The translations under genes were made by a program, and so were the position numbers. The notes under the pieces were generated by a model, which saw only the letters and a program-made list of their open reading frames with translations, had not been told where the DNA came from and did not search any database. A stretch of DNA of 64,000 nucleotides from Actinomycetales bacterium (GTDB taxonomy: Bacteria > Actinomycetota > Actinomycetes > S36-B12): positions 62,001 through 126,000 of the forward strand of contig JAGWXF010000003.1 in NCBI GenBank assembly GCA_018970025.1, written 5' to 3'. Numbering within the stretch: position 1 is the first letter of the stretch; the number at the start of each line of letters is the position of its first letter. Below are positions 48,741 to 61,261 of the stretch, in pieces.

Positions 48741-50039
48741 GTGGCCGTCGCGTCAGGAGTGCGCAGCGCACGGCAGTGCACCCGTCGGATCTCGCTGGCC
48801 TGCGCCCTGGTGGCGGTGCTCGCCGGCCTGGCCGCGATCTGGGCCTCGCACGTCGCCTGGCCGGACGCATCCGAGCTGGTCAAGGTCGCCGCGAGCGACC
48901 CGATCGCGCCGCTGGCACTGGCGCATGACCCGGGCTTCGGCCTCGTCGGGGGCCAGGAGCACTACGACGGCGTCTACTACTACGCGATCGCCCTCGACCC
49001 GCTGGCCCTGGGCCAGGCCCATGGGCTTATCGACCAGGCCGGCTATCGATACGGACGGCCCATGCACGGCTGGCTGGCATCGGCGCTCAGCCTGGGCAAT
49101 CCCGCCTCCGTACCCGAGGCCCTGCTGCTGCTGTCGCTGATCGGGCTGGGCGCCGGGGCCTACCTGGCCAGCCGCCTATGCGTGGTGTTCGGCCGCACCC
49201 CCTGGGGCGGCCTGGCGATCGCCATGAGCCCCGGCCTGCTGTTCGCGGCGACCGTGTCGGTGACCGAGACCATGGGCGCCGCCGTGACCATCGGGATCGT
49301 CCTGGCGTGGATGCGCCGGGCACCGGCCTGGCTCATCGCGATCCTGGCCGTGCTGCTGTGCCTGTACCGGGAGCAACTGGTCCTTGTCCTGCTGGGCATC
49401 GCCGGCTTCGAGCTGGTGGATCACCTGCGCGATCGCCGTCGCCTGCAGCGAGTCGACGGGCTGCGGCTGCTGGCCCTGGCGGCCGGGCCGGTCGCCCTGG
49501 TGGGCTGGCTGGCGTACGTCCACACGCGCTTCGGCAGCATGCCGGCACCCGCTGACCCGGGGAATGTCGACCTGCCGCTGATGGGGTGGCTGGAGGCCTT
49601 CCGATGGGCGACCTGGCTGCAGCATGCCGGCTCGCTGGACCAGCAGCAGATGGGCAGCACGGCGCCGCCGATGCTCATCGCGATCGCCGTGGTGCTGCTG
49701 GCTGCCCTGTGGGCGGCTCGCAACCTGCGCTCGCCACTGGATGGCGTGCTCGTCATGCAGGTGGTGCTGATGGCCGTGCTGAGCTGGCGCACCCTGGTCT
49801 TCCCCCATGAGCTGTACCGGATCCCGGCGCTGAGCCTGCTGATTGCCCTCGGCGTGCTCCTGCTCGGTGCCCCGGCCAGGGCAGGCGGTACGTTGTCCCA
49901 CCGTGGGGACTCGCAGCCTGGCCCGGGGCCTGGCCCAGATCGGGGCACTGGCGTCGATGGCTCTCGCGGCGAACACGGCGATCAACATGCGCCAGATTCC
50001 CCGGCCGGCGCCGAGCCAGCCGGCGGCGCGGGTCGATGA
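48741..50039 (+). CDS. Polytopic membrane protein, GT-C glycosyltransferase-like
   Basis: Multiple TM segments; early HYDGVYYYAIALDPL motif; tail overlaps next gene. Confidence 0.6.
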   Translation: MAVASGVRSARQCTRRISLACALVAVLAGLAAIWASHVAWPDASELVKVAASDPIAPLALAHDPGFGLVGGQEHYDGVYYYAIALDPLALGQAHGLIDQAGYRYGRPMHGWLASALSLGNPASVPEALLLLSLIGLGAGAYLASRLCVVFGRTPWGGLAIAMSPGLLFAATVSVTETMGAAVTIGIVLAWMRRAPAWLIAILAVLLCLYREQLVLVLLGIAGFELVDHLRDRRRLQRVDGLRLLALAAGPVALVGWLAYVHTRFGSMPAPADPGNVDLPLMGWLEAFRWATWLQHAGSLDQQQMGSTAPPMLIAIAVVLLAALWAARNLRSPLDGVLVMQVVLMAVLSWRTLVFPHELYRIPALSLLIALGVLLLGAPARAGGTLSHRGDSQPGPGPGPDRGTGVDGSRGEHGDQHAPDSPAGAEPAGGAGR

Positions 50040-51039
50040 GCGGGTATCCGTCCTCATCCCTGCCCGCAACGAGGCCCACCGCATCACCCCGACCCTGGTC
50101 TCCGTCCTCGCCCAGGAGGGCATCGACGACCTGGAGATCCTGATCCTGGACGACGGATCCAGCGACGGCACCGGCGAGGTGGCCGAGGCCATCGCGAACG
50201 GCGACCCGCGGGTGAAGGTGATCCATGGCCTGGACGACGCCCCGCCGGAGGGCTGGCGCGGCAAGCCGTGGGCCTGCCACCGGCTGTCGGAGCATGCGAC
50301 CGGCTCCGTCCTGGTGTTCATCGATGCCGACGTCGTGCTGCATCCCGCGGCCGTGGCCGCGGCCGTGCGCCAGCTCCGCGACCGCGACCTGCAGCTGGTC
50401 TCCCCGTACCCCCGGCAGGTGGCGCACGGGATCCTGGAGCGGCTCACCCAGCCGCTGGTCACCTGGTCGGCCTTCACCACCCTGCCGATGGCACTGGCCC
50501 GCGGGCCACATCCGGCCTTCAGCGCGGCCATCGGGCAGTTCCTCGTCATCGATGCCCACGCCTACCGGGACAGTGGTGGCCATGCGGCCGTCGCCGCGTT
50601 CGTGGTCGAGGATGTCGAGGTCCTGCGGGCCCTGAAGCGCCGCGGCTATCGGGGCATCCCGCTCAACGGCGGCGACATCGCGTCCTGCCGGATGTACGTC
50701 AGCAATGCCGATCTCTACGAGGGCTACACCAAGTCACTGTGGTCGATCTTCGGCAACACCCCCGGCGCCGTGGGCGGGATCGCGGCGCTGCTGCTGTTCT
50801 ATACGGCGCCACCGGTCATCGCCCTCACCTCGAAGGACCCGGCGGCCCGCCGCTGGGGGATGGCCGGCTACGCAGCCGGGGTGGCCAGCCGCGCGATGGT
50901 CGCCCGGCAGACCGGCGAGCGGATCTGGCCCGATGCCTTCACGCAGCCCGCATCGACGGCGGCCTTCGCTGCCCTCACGGCCGCGTCGATCGTCCGGCGT
51001 CGCCGGGGCACCCTCACCTGGAAGGGCCGGTCGATCTAG
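49903..51039 (+). CDS. Glycosyltransferase family 2
   Basis: VSVLIPARNEAHRITPTLVSVLAQ, ILILDDGSSDGTGEVAE, VFIDADVVLHP; GTG start inferred. Confidence 0.85.
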   Translation: MGTRSLARGLAQIGALASMALAANTAINMRQIPRPAPSQPAARVDERVSVLIPARNEAHRITPTLVSVLAQEGIDDLEILILDDGSSDGTGEVAEAIANGDPRVKVIHGLDDAPPEGWRGKPWACHRLSEHATGSVLVFIDADVVLHPAAVAAAVRQLRDRDLQLVSPYPRQVAHGILERLTQPLVTWSAFTTLPMALARGPHPAFSAAIGQFLVIDAHAYRDSGGHAAVAAFVVEDVEVLRALKRRGYRGIPLNGGDIASCRMYVSNADLYEGYTKSLWSIFGNTPGAVGGIAALLLFYTAPPVIALTSKDPAARRWGMAGYAAGVASRAMVARQTGERIWPDAFTQPASTAAFAALTAASIVRRRRGTLTWKGRSI

Positions 51040-51054
51040 GCGCGATCGCGGATC

Positions 51055-51954
51055 TCAGCCCTCGCCGCGCCGGCGCAGCGCCTCCACCTCGGCCTCGATC
51101 TCGTCGAGCTGATCCCTGATCGCGATCACGTGATGGATGAGCTTGGTGTGATCGTCGACGGTGTCCTTGCGCACCCGGATCGCCTCAGCCTCCCGGGCCT
51201 TCTCCATCGCCCCGATCACGATGCCGACGACCAGGTTCAGCACTACGAAACCGGCGATCATCACGTACGACAGGAAGAACAGGGTTGCGAACGGGCTGAA
51301 GGGCTGGGCCTGTTCGAGGTAGACCGGGAAGTTCTCCAGGGTGAGCAGCACGAACAGGGTCAGCATCGACTGGCCGATCGTGCCCCACTCACTCGGCAGG
51401 TCCTGGCCGAACAGGCTCCAGCCCAGGATCCCGTAGATGAACATGATCAGGACGGTCAGCACCAGCATCGAGAAGATCGACGGCAGTGCGTTGGCCATCG
51501 TCGCGATGATGACGCGGGCGTCCGGCAGGAAGCGCATCAGCCGGACGATGCGGGCAAGGCGCAGCAGCCGCAGGATCTCCGCCTCGGCGCGCAGCGCCGG
51601 CACCAGCGCGCCGCCGATGACGATGAAGTCGAAGACATTCCAGCCGGAGCGGAAGAAGTTCCACGGCTGCCGGCCGTAGGAGGCGATCCGGCACAGCAGC
51701 TCGATCACGAAGATGACGTAGAAGGCCTCATTGACCATGGCGAGCGTGTCGCCGAACCGCTCCTCGATCGCCGGGTAGGTCTCCAGCCCGAGCACGACGG
51801 CGTTCGCCACGATCACGCCGCTGATCAGCAGCTGGAAGCGATTGGAGTCGACCACCCGGGCCATCGGCGCCCATCGCGGGATCGCCTGGACGTCCGGCTC
51901 GTGCTGGGTTGCGTTCCCCTCGGATGCGATGCCTGCGGATGCGCTCGTCATCAT
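51055..51954 (-). CDS. Single-domain voltage-gated cation channel (NaChBac-like ion transport protein)
   Basis: S4 ILRLLRLARIVRLMRFLP, WNVFDFIVIGG, pore TLFVLLTLENFPVYLE, S6 and coiled-coil tail. Confidence 0.9.
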   Translation of the reverse strand: MMTSASAGIASEGNATQHEPDVQAIPRWAPMARVVDSNRFQLLISGVIVANAVVLGLETYPAIEERFGDTLAMVNEAFYVIFVIELLCRIASYGRQPWNFFRSGWNVFDFIVIGGALVPALRAEAEILRLLRLARIVRLMRFLPDARVIIATMANALPSIFSMLVLTVLIMFIYGILGWSLFGQDLPSEWGTIGQSMLTLFVLLTLENFPVYLEQAQPFSPFATLFFLSYVMIAGFVVLNLVVGIVIGAMEKAREAEAIRVRKDTVDDHTKLIHHVIAIRDQLDEIEAEVEALRRRGEG

Positions 51955-52105
51955 GCCCTCCTCATACCGGAACGGTAGCGGCGGAGCCGGCGAGCCGCGA
52001 TCCGTCCTGACGGCATCAGTGCCTGCGCGCGTGTGAGAATGGCCCGGCCAAGCCATGCCGACGTGCCCGCATCAGCCCGGCCGCCGCAGAGACACAGGGG
52101 AAGCC

Positions 52106-52540
52106 ATGCACCCACGGACCCGCCGTATCGCAACCGCCCTCGGGGCCAGCGCCGTCATCGGCCTCGGCAGCCTCCTCGCTGGCGCGCCGGCGGGAGCCGC
52201 CACCTCCCCCGTCCTGGTCGACTGCACCGGCACGGGGGTCACCAAGCCATCGAGCATCACGATCGCATGCGCGGATGCCGGCGTCGCCATCACGAAGATC
52301 AGCTGGTCATCCTGGAAGGCGTCCTCCGCCAAGGGCAAGGGCACCCTGACCGTGAACACCTGCGAGCCGACCTGCGCAGCCGGCAACAACGAGACCTATC
52401 CGGTGCGGATCAGCCTCGGCGGGCTGGCAGCTGCCCCGGGCAAGCCCGACGTGTTCAGCCAGGTGCGGCTGACCTTCACCAACGGCGGGCCGGCGATGCT
52501 CAACACCGGCACCTACGTCATCGACAACCCCATGTCCTGA
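52106..52540 (+). CDS. Small secreted protein of unknown function
   Basis: Signal peptide RRIATALGASAVIGLGSLLAGAPAGAA; Cys pair in CEPTCAAG. Confidence 0.7.
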   Translation: MHPRTRRIATALGASAVIGLGSLLAGAPAGAATSPVLVDCTGTGVTKPSSITIACADAGVAITKISWSSWKASSAKGKGTLTVNTCEPTCAAGNNETYPVRISLGGLAAAPGKPDVFSQVRLTFTNGGPAMLNTGTYVIDNPMS

Positions 52541-53127
52541 CCGGAGCCATCGGCCAGGCGCGATGACGGGCAGGCCTGCCCGAGGCCGTCGAGGAAGTCC
52601 GATGACGCGACGGTGAAGACCCGCACGACCGCGTCGTCCACCGGGTCGGTCGCGGCCAGCAGCCGACCGGACGCCGCATGCACGGAGGACTGCATCCGCA
52701 GCACGCCTTCCATCGCGTCCTGCTGGGCCAGCCACGCATCGTCCGGCGCCTGGGCCACCATCGCCTCCAGACCCGGGATCTGCTTGCTCAGGTAGCGATC
52801 GACGTCCCTCATGTAGCGACCCCAGGCGACGAAGAACGCCGCGCGACTCGGGTCCAGCCCGGTGTCATCCATCACCGGCAGGCCCTCGAGCATGGCCCAG
52901 CACAGCGGGGTGTCGGCCCCGGGATCGTCCTGCGGGGCTGGCGTCACGGTCTCCGGGGGTGGAGCGGAGTCCGGCCCAGGACTGGACGGGGCCGCCAGCG
53001 AGATGATCCCGCGCTGCGGGCTGATGGTGGGCCCGGCACAGCCGGCCAGCGCGAGCGCTGCCGGCAGGGCGAGCACAAGGCCGATCACTCGGAGCCCACT
53101 GGTGGCAAGCCGCCGGGTGACCGTCAT
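52513..53127 (-). CDS. Putative lipoprotein of unknown function
   Basis: Lipobox ALALAGCAGP; Pro-rich linker. Confidence 0.65.
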   Translation of the reverse strand: MTVTRRLATSGLRVIGLVLALPAALALAGCAGPTISPQRGIISLAAPSSPGPDSAPPPETVTPAPQDDPGADTPLCWAMLEGLPVMDDTGLDPSRAAFFVAWGRYMRDVDRYLSKQIPGLEAMVAQAPDDAWLAQQDAMEGVLRMQSSVHAASGRLLAATDPVDDAVVRVFTVASSDFLDGLGQACPSSRLADGSGQDMGLSMT

Positions 53128-53373
53128 CGCACTCCTATCAAGGCGGCCACAGGGAGCCGTCGAGCAACCGTGCCGGGTGCCTGCCGGGGATGTCGCGGCG
53201 AGGACCACTCGTCACTGGCCACAGGACGGTCACGGCTGCACCTGTGGCCGGGAGCCCGGGGCCGTGAGCCCGGTGCCTGCGGCCCGGCGCCCCGGGCGTG
53301 CTTGGATCAGCGGGTGCTCCGGGATCCACGGCGTTCGCCCGGGCCGCGGCGCAGCCGATGGGTCGTGCCGCCG

Positions 53374-53970
53374 ATGGCCCTCCTGATGGCCCTGCTGATG
53401 GCCTTGCTGACGTCCGTACTGCTGGCAGCGCCCGGGACGGCAGCCGCCCGCGCGGAGCCTGGCGAGCCTGGTCCGTCCACGACGACGGCAGCTCGCTATC
53501 GCGGACCGATCCTGGCGATCGGCGACTCGGTGATGCTCGGTGCCCAGCGCTGCCTGGAGACCCTCGGCTACGAGGTCGACGCCCAGGGGAATCGCCGGAT
53601 GAGCGCGGGCATCGACCTGCTGCAATCCGGGAAGCCGCCAGCGCGGGTGGTCGTCCATCTCGGCACGAACGGCGGCCTGCAGCCACGCGATCTCGACCGG
53701 CTCATGGCCACCCTCGGGCCGGATCGCACGGTCTTCCTGATGACCATCCAGCTGCCGGATGACACCTCCCGGTACACCTTCGAGGCGCGCACCAACGCCG
53801 CGATCGTCCGCCTGCCGCACCGGTACCCGAACGCCTACGTGATCAACTGGAATCGCCTGAGCGACCGCGTCGAGGGGCTGGTCGGCGGCGACCACATCCA
53901 CCTGACCGTCAAGGGCTGCACCGAGTACGCCGCCCTGGTCGACAGCCTTGCCCGGTCATTCATCGGATAA
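53374..53970 (+). CDS. Secreted SGNH-hydrolase-like protein
   Basis: ILAIGDSVMLGAQRCL (block I), VVVHLGTNGGL (block III-like), GDHIHLTVKG (block V); start uncertain. Confidence 0.7.
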   Translation: MALLMALLMALLTSVLLAAPGTAAARAEPGEPGPSTTTAARYRGPILAIGDSVMLGAQRCLETLGYEVDAQGNRRMSAGIDLLQSGKPPARVVVHLGTNGGLQPRDLDRLMATLGPDRTVFLMTIQLPDDTSRYTFEARTNAAIVRLPHRYPNAYVINWNRLSDRVEGLVGGDHIHLTVKGCTEYAALVDSLARSFIG

Positions 53971-54132
53971 CGGGCGTGGCCTGGTGGCACCGCACCGGCC
54001 GAGCAGGCATGCTGCAACTGCCCGCCGTCCGGCTCTCCCCCGTGCCGGCTGCGGGCCCTGCACACCAGCCCGTGATCAGCATGCGAACCCGTCATCTGCC
54101 GCGGTGATCCCGCCGCTGGCTACAGTCTGCGG

Positions 54133-55326
54133 GTGGACGTCCCGAGCAGTGACGGCATGCGGGACGTCATCGTCATCGGTGCCGGGCCAGCCGGTGCCAT
54201 GGCGGCCCACGCAGCTGCCAGCGCCGGCGCGGACGCGCTGCTGATCGAACGCCATGAGCTGCCCCGCTACAAGCTCTGCGGCGGCGGGCTCATCGGGCTG
54301 TCGACGCAGTCGCTCCCCGAGGGATTCCAGGTGCCGGCGCTGAACCAGGCACGATCAGCCTGCTTCAGCTACGACCTGGCCGAGGAGGCCGACCGCGATG
54401 CCGGACGCACCATCATCCCGATGGTCATGCGGGACGCCTTCGATGCCCAGCTGGTCGCGGCAGCGACTGCGGCAGGCGCGCACCTGATGACCGGCGTCGC
54501 CGTCGAGCGCATCGAGCAGCGGGCCGATGCGGTGCACGTGCACACGCCTGCGGGCCTGCTGCGCGCCCGCGCGGTCGTCGGGGCTGACGGCAGCGCGAGC
54601 ACCACGGCGCACGTGGTCGGTGCCCGGTACCGTCAGGTCGATCTCGGCCTGGAGGCCGAGCTCGAGGCCGACGCACCATGCCGGGCGCACTGGCAGGGCC
54701 GGGTGCTCATCGACTTCGGCCGGGTGCCCGGCGGCTACGCCTGGATCTTCCCCAAGGGCGACCGGCTTACTGTCGGGGCTATCGCGGCCAAGGGCATGGC
54801 CACCCAGCAGCGCGCCTACGTGGCCGACCTGATCGCCCGTCATGGCCTCGATGACCTCGCGATCGCCCATCAGGGAGGTCACCTGACCCGCTGCCGTGCG
54901 TCGGACTCGCCGCTGGCATCAGGCCGCGTCCTGCTTGCCGGCGATGCCGCGGGACTGCTCGAGCCATGGACCCGCGAGGGGATCTCCTTCGCCCTTCGCT
55001 CCGGCCGCCTTGCCGGCACCGCGGCGGCACGGATGGCTCGCATCCCGGGGTCGTCGCGCCAGGACGCGGATGTCTCGGCGGTCGGCGCTGCCTACCAGCA
55101 GCAGGTCATCGACAGCCTCGGCCAGGAGATGGCCATCGGATTCCGTGCCCTGGCTGCATACGAGCGGCATCCGAGGGCCTTCTACCGGGCGCTTCGGACG
55201 TCACGTGGCTGGTCGGCGTTCGTCCGGCTCTCCAGCGGCGAGACGACCCTCGCACGCGCCGGCCGGCACCGGGTCGTCCGCACCGCACTGGCGGCCCTCG
55301 GCGGCCCTGACCGTACCGTCAGATGA
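54133..55326 (+). CDS. Geranylgeranyl reductase-family FAD oxidoreductase
   Basis: DVIVIGAGPAGAMAAHAAASAGADALLIERHELPRYKLCGGGL, GGYAWIFPKGDRLTVG, VLLAGDAAGLLEPWTREGISFAL. Confidence 0.88.
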   Translation: MDVPSSDGMRDVIVIGAGPAGAMAAHAAASAGADALLIERHELPRYKLCGGGLIGLSTQSLPEGFQVPALNQARSACFSYDLAEEADRDAGRTIIPMVMRDAFDAQLVAAATAAGAHLMTGVAVERIEQRADAVHVHTPAGLLRARAVVGADGSASTTAHVVGARYRQVDLGLEAELEADAPCRAHWQGRVLIDFGRVPGGYAWIFPKGDRLTVGAIAAKGMATQQRAYVADLIARHGLDDLAIAHQGGHLTRCRASDSPLASGRVLLAGDAAGLLEPWTREGISFALRSGRLAGTAAARMARIPGSSRQDADVSAVGAAYQQQVIDSLGQEMAIGFRALAAYERHPRAFYRALRTSRGWSAFVRLSSGETTLARAGRHRVVRTALAALGGPDRTVR

Positions 55327-56485
55327 AGCCGTTCGGGGCCATCGCGACCTTCAGGCTGGTCGGGTCCATGCTCGTGCGCATCGCCAGGTCGACGTCCGCG
55401 AGCGCGAACTGATGGCTGACCATCTCCTCGAATGGATAGCGATCGGCATGCCGCTCCATCAGGGATAGAGCCGGGCCGTACCCGGTGGACGGATGGTTCG
55501 TGATGCCGATCAGCCGGATGTTCTTGCTGCACACGTGCCGGTGCACGTTGATCGACACCTCGCCGGTGTCGGCGAAGTTCCCCATCTCCAGCATCATCCC
55601 CCCTCGCTTGAGCATCTCGATGCCCTCGACGAAGGAGGCCGGGGTATTGGCCATGTGCAGGACGACATCGGCACCTCGGCCCGAGGTGAGCTCGCGGACC
55701 AGCGCGATGCGCTCCTCGGCCGAGGTCTGGGCCACGTTCATCGTGACGTCCGCCCCCATCCGCTTGGCGAACGCCAGCCTGGTCTCGCTGAGGTCCGTGG
55801 CGATGACCTGGCCTGCTCCCATCATGTCGGCCTTCGCCACGTGCAGCAGGCCGAGGGGACCGCTGCCGATCACCACCACGGTGTCACCGGAGTTGAAGCC
55901 CTCATGGGACATCGAGCTGAACTCCTTCAGCTTGTCCAGTGACGCTGCGCAGGCCATCAGCTCGACGAGCACCGCCGCCTTGGGCGACAGCCCGCTGGGC
56001 ACCTTGTAGACGAAGGTGTCCGGGCGGATGTACATCTGCTGCGACCAGCCGCCCATCAGGTGCGGCCAGTCCGCCGACGAGTACGAGTTGCCGTAGCAGT
56101 CGCTGTGCTCGCACCACACGTAGCCCATCACGTGCGTGCACTCGTAGCACCGGCCGCAGACGATGTCCGGGCACATCGCGATGCGGTCGCCGACCTTCAG
56201 CGGCCGGCCGTAGAACTCCAGGCTGCTGGCTGCCGTCGGGGTGATCTCGGAGACGATCCCGACGTTCTCATGGCCCTGGATGATCGGGAACGGCGTGTCG
56301 GTCTCAGCCGGCGTGCCGGCGTACTGCTTGGTCTCGCCCTGGTAGGTGTGCTTGTCGGTACCGCAGATGCCGGAGAGCTCGATCTGCATCAGCAGGGCGC
56401 CATCCGGCAGTGCCGGCCGCGAGAACTCCTCGATCTCATAGCGGCCCGGAGCCACCAGGACCGCTGCCTGCACCATGTCGCTCAT
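55319..56485 (-). CDS. Zinc-dependent alcohol dehydrogenase (MDR)
   Basis: [54 protein letters not shown]. Confidence 0.9.
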   Translation of the reverse strand: MSDMVQAAVLVAPGRYEIEEFSRPALPDGALLMQIELSGICGTDKHTYQGETKQYAGTPAETDTPFPIIQGHENVGIVSEITPTAASSLEFYGRPLKVGDRIAMCPDIVCGRCYECTHVMGYVWCEHSDCYGNSYSSADWPHLMGGWSQQMYIRPDTFVYKVPSGLSPKAAVLVELMACAASLDKLKEFSSMSHEGFNSGDTVVVIGSGPLGLLHVAKADMMGAGQVIATDLSETRLAFAKRMGADVTMNVAQTSAEERIALVRELTSGRGADVVLHMANTPASFVEGIEMLKRGGMMLEMGNFADTGEVSINVHRHVCSKNIRLIGITNHPSTGYGPALSLMERHADRYPFEEMVSHQFALADVDLAMRTSMDPTSLKVAMAPNGFI

Positions 56486-56617
56486 GGGCGCAATGTAGCC
56501 GTCCGGATGGAGTCGGCACAGGACCAGAAGGCTATACTCTTGCCAACTTTTGGATCTGTCCAGAATCCGCGATTCCCGATCCCCTGGTTCCATCAACCGC
56601 GAGCGTCGGAGGTGCCC

Positions 56618-57082
56618 ATGCCCGACCCAGCGTCATCGCTGCGCGCGCACGGGGTGCAGGTCACCGCCCAGCGGCTGGCCGTCTTGCAGGCCGTCGGCGA
56701 TCATCCGCATGCCACCGCCGACGAGGTCGCGGCCGCCGCCCGATCGGCGATCGGAGCCATCTCCCGGCAGTCCGTCTACGACGCGCTGGCCCTGCTGCTC
56801 GAGATCGGCCTCGTCCGGCGCATCCAGCCCACCGGCTCACCTGCCCGCTACGAGGATCGCGTGGCCGATAACCATCACCACCTGATCTGCCGGGCCTGCG
56901 GGGCGGTCGTCGACGTCGACTGCGCGATCGGCAGCGCCCCGTGCCTGGTTGCCGCCGACGACCAGGGCTACCAGATCGACGAGGCCGAGGTCGCCTACTG
57001 GGGGCGCTGCCCGCAGTGCCTGGTGACTGATGGCGAGCCCGTCGCCCGTGTGGCGACCATCGACCGGCGCCCCAATACTTGA
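56618..57082 (+). CDS. furA: Fur-family repressor (FurA-like)
   Basis: [46 protein letters not shown]; immediately upstream of katG. Confidence 0.9.
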   Translation: MPDPASSLRAHGVQVTAQRLAVLQAVGDHPHATADEVAAAARSAIGAISRQSVYDALALLLEIGLVRRIQPTGSPARYEDRVADNHHHLICRACGAVVDVDCAIGSAPCLVAADDQGYQIDEAEVAYWGRCPQCLVTDGEPVARVATIDRRPNT

Positions 57083-59302
<2,220 letters not shown>

Positions 59303-59332
59303 GCCGTGACCACGGCGCCTGATGAAGGCGCC

Positions 59333-59374
59333 GAGTGAGGCCGGGCGCTGAAATGCCAGCGCCCGGCCTCACTC
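59333..59374 (+). terminator. Perfect 18-bp stem, 6-nt loop hairpin downstream of katG
   Basis: GAGTGAGGCCGGGCGCTG-AAATGC-CAGCGCCCGGCCTCACTC. Confidence 0.85.
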
Positions 59375-59389
59375 GATCTCACCCAAGGG

Positions 59390-59452
59390 CGCCCCGTTTC
59401 ACTCCTAGGCGCCCGATCTCATCGCTGGGCGCCCGATCTCACTCCTGATCCC
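59390..59452. repeat. Imperfect ~20-bp tandem repeats in the katG 3' intergenic region
   Basis: GGGCGCCCCGTTTCACTCCTA / GGCGCCCGATCTCATCGCTG / GGCGCCCGATCTCACTCCTGA. Confidence 0.7.
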
Positions 59453-59714
59453 CCGCTGATACCTCGGGCGGCAGGGCCTTTGCCGCATAGGACCGCCAGT
59501 TCTCGTCCAGCGCATCCATCAGCTGACGAACGAACAGCGGCGAGAGGTTGACCCGGGAGACCACCACCCCGCTCGGCGGATCCTCGAAGTCCATCCGGAC
59601 GAAGTCGATCGTGAACTCATATGGACTGTGGGCAACCCGAGCCCAGTTGGCCCACACCCCGCCCATGTCCTCGACTCGGATATGCACCTGCGGCTCGGCG
59701 TTGGGCGGCTCCAT
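59439..59714 (-). CDS. DUF3467 family protein
   Basis: VWANWARVAHSPYEFTIDFVRMDFEDPPSGVVVSRVNLSPLFVRQLMDALDENWRSY. Confidence 0.9.
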   Translation of the reverse strand: MEPPNAEPQVHIRVEDMGGVWANWARVAHSPYEFTIDFVRMDFEDPPSGVVVSRVNLSPLFVRQLMDALDENWRSYAAKALPPEVSAGDQE

Positions 59715-59770
59715 GCCGTCAACCTACGGGATGCCGCGCGTCAGTTCGGAGAGGTCGCGATGCCTGGCCC

Positions 59771-61144
59771 CTAGCGCTGCACTCGCGCTGCGGGGGACGT
59801 GGCGCCGAGCTGCGTCAGCATCGGCGCGAACGTCACCGCCACCCGGCAGGCAACCGTGGCACGGACGTCTCGCCGGTCCGGCGTGAACGTCCTGCCCGTC
59901 TGGCCGCCGACCGCACGGCCACCGCGCAGCCACTGGAAGCGGACCTTGGACACCGCCCATCCGGAGGTGTTGCTCACCTTGCAGGTCAGCGGCGACCCGA
60001 CCTTGGCATGGCCGGTGACCTGGGCGCTGAGGATCGCGCCGGCACCGGTACCGACGCTCGCGATCTGCAGGACATTCGCTGGCGGGGCCCCCACCACGTT
60101 GGCGAACCACATGCTGCCGTCGGCTCCCGACGACAGGTCGGTGGCATCAGAGCCCGCCGTCGGGATGGGCACCTGGGTGATCGCGCCGCTCACGGTGATC
60201 TGGGCCAGGGCGTTGGCCCCCGGCTCGGTGAACCACAGGCTGCCAAGCGGGCCCTGGGTCATCATGGTCGGCGTGGCCCCCGACGTCGGGATGCTGAACT
60301 CCGTGATGACCCCGGCCGGCGTCATCCGGCCGACCTGGTTGTCGTTCGGCTGGGTGAACCACAGGTTGCCGTCCGACCCGGCGGTGATGTCCCCCACGCT
60401 GATGGGGTTGGCCACCGTCGCGGCAGGCGGCGCGGTCGGCACCGGATAGCTCGTGACCACCCCATCGACGGTGATGCGCCCGATTCTGCTTGCCGCGGGG
60501 ATGGTGAACCACAGCGCGCCATCCGGACCGGCCGTGATCAGGTAGCCGCACATGACGCAGTTGGTCGATTGGACGATGGAGGTGGATCCGCTCGTGCCGG
60601 TCGCGGGTATCGGGAACTGCGTGATCACGCCGGCCGGGGTGATCCGGCCGATCGCGTTCGCGAAGTCCATCGTGAACCACAGGTTGCCGTCCGGGCCAGC
60701 CGCGATGCCGTACGGAGCCATGCCGCTCTGGGCCCCGGCAGGCGTCGGCACGGCAAAGGTCGTCACAGCGCCCGCGGGAGTGATCCGGCCGATCATGTTC
60801 CCGTAGAACTCGGTGAACCACATGTTCCCGTCCGGCCCGGCGGCCAGGGAGAACAGGCCTGGCCCGGACGACAGGGTGGTCGAGGTCGGCACGGGGAACG
60901 AGGCAACTGCGCCACCGGGCGTGATCCGGCCGATGGCATTGCTCGCGTTATCGGTGAACCACATGTTCCCATCCGGCCCGGCGGCAATGGCATTCCCGCC
61001 GTACCCGGCGGGGCCGATCGTGACGGACGTGAACTGCCCTGCCGGCGCAGCCGATGCACTGCCGGATCCGGCGAGCGCCATGGTCGCCGCGATGAGGCCC
61101 AGCGCACCTGCCGTGATCAGGGCCATGGCTGCTCGCCGGCTCAT
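59771..61144 (-). CDS. Secreted virginiamycin B lyase-like beta-propeller protein
   Basis: Repeated AAGPDGNMWFT...N.IGRITP.G units after a signal peptide. Confidence 0.88.
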   Translation of the reverse strand: MSRRAAMALITAGALGLIAATMALAGSGSASAAPAGQFTSVTIGPAGYGGNAIAAGPDGNMWFTDNASNAIGRITPGGAVASFPVPTSTTLSSGPGLFSLAAGPDGNMWFTEFYGNMIGRITPAGAVTTFAVPTPAGAQSGMAPYGIAAGPDGNLWFTMDFANAIGRITPAGVITQFPIPATGTSGSTSIVQSTNCVMCGYLITAGPDGALWFTIPAASRIGRITVDGVVTSYPVPTAPPAATVANPISVGDITAGSDGNLWFTQPNDNQVGRMTPAGVITEFSIPTSGATPTMMTQGPLGSLWFTEPGANALAQITVSGAITQVPIPTAGSDATDLSSGADGSMWFANVVGAPPANVLQIASVGTGAGAILSAQVTGHAKVGSPLTCKVSNTSGWAVSKVRFQWLRGGRAVGGQTGRTFTPDRRDVRATVACRVAVTFAPMLTQLGATSPAARVQR

Positions 61145-61261
61145 GATGGGCTCCTTCCGAGACTGGCCCACCTCACATTTCGGCGGATGCGCGCATCGTA
61201 GACGCCCAGGTGCGGACGACCGGACCTCGCGTGTCGAAGGCGGACGCCGCTGCCGGGATGG

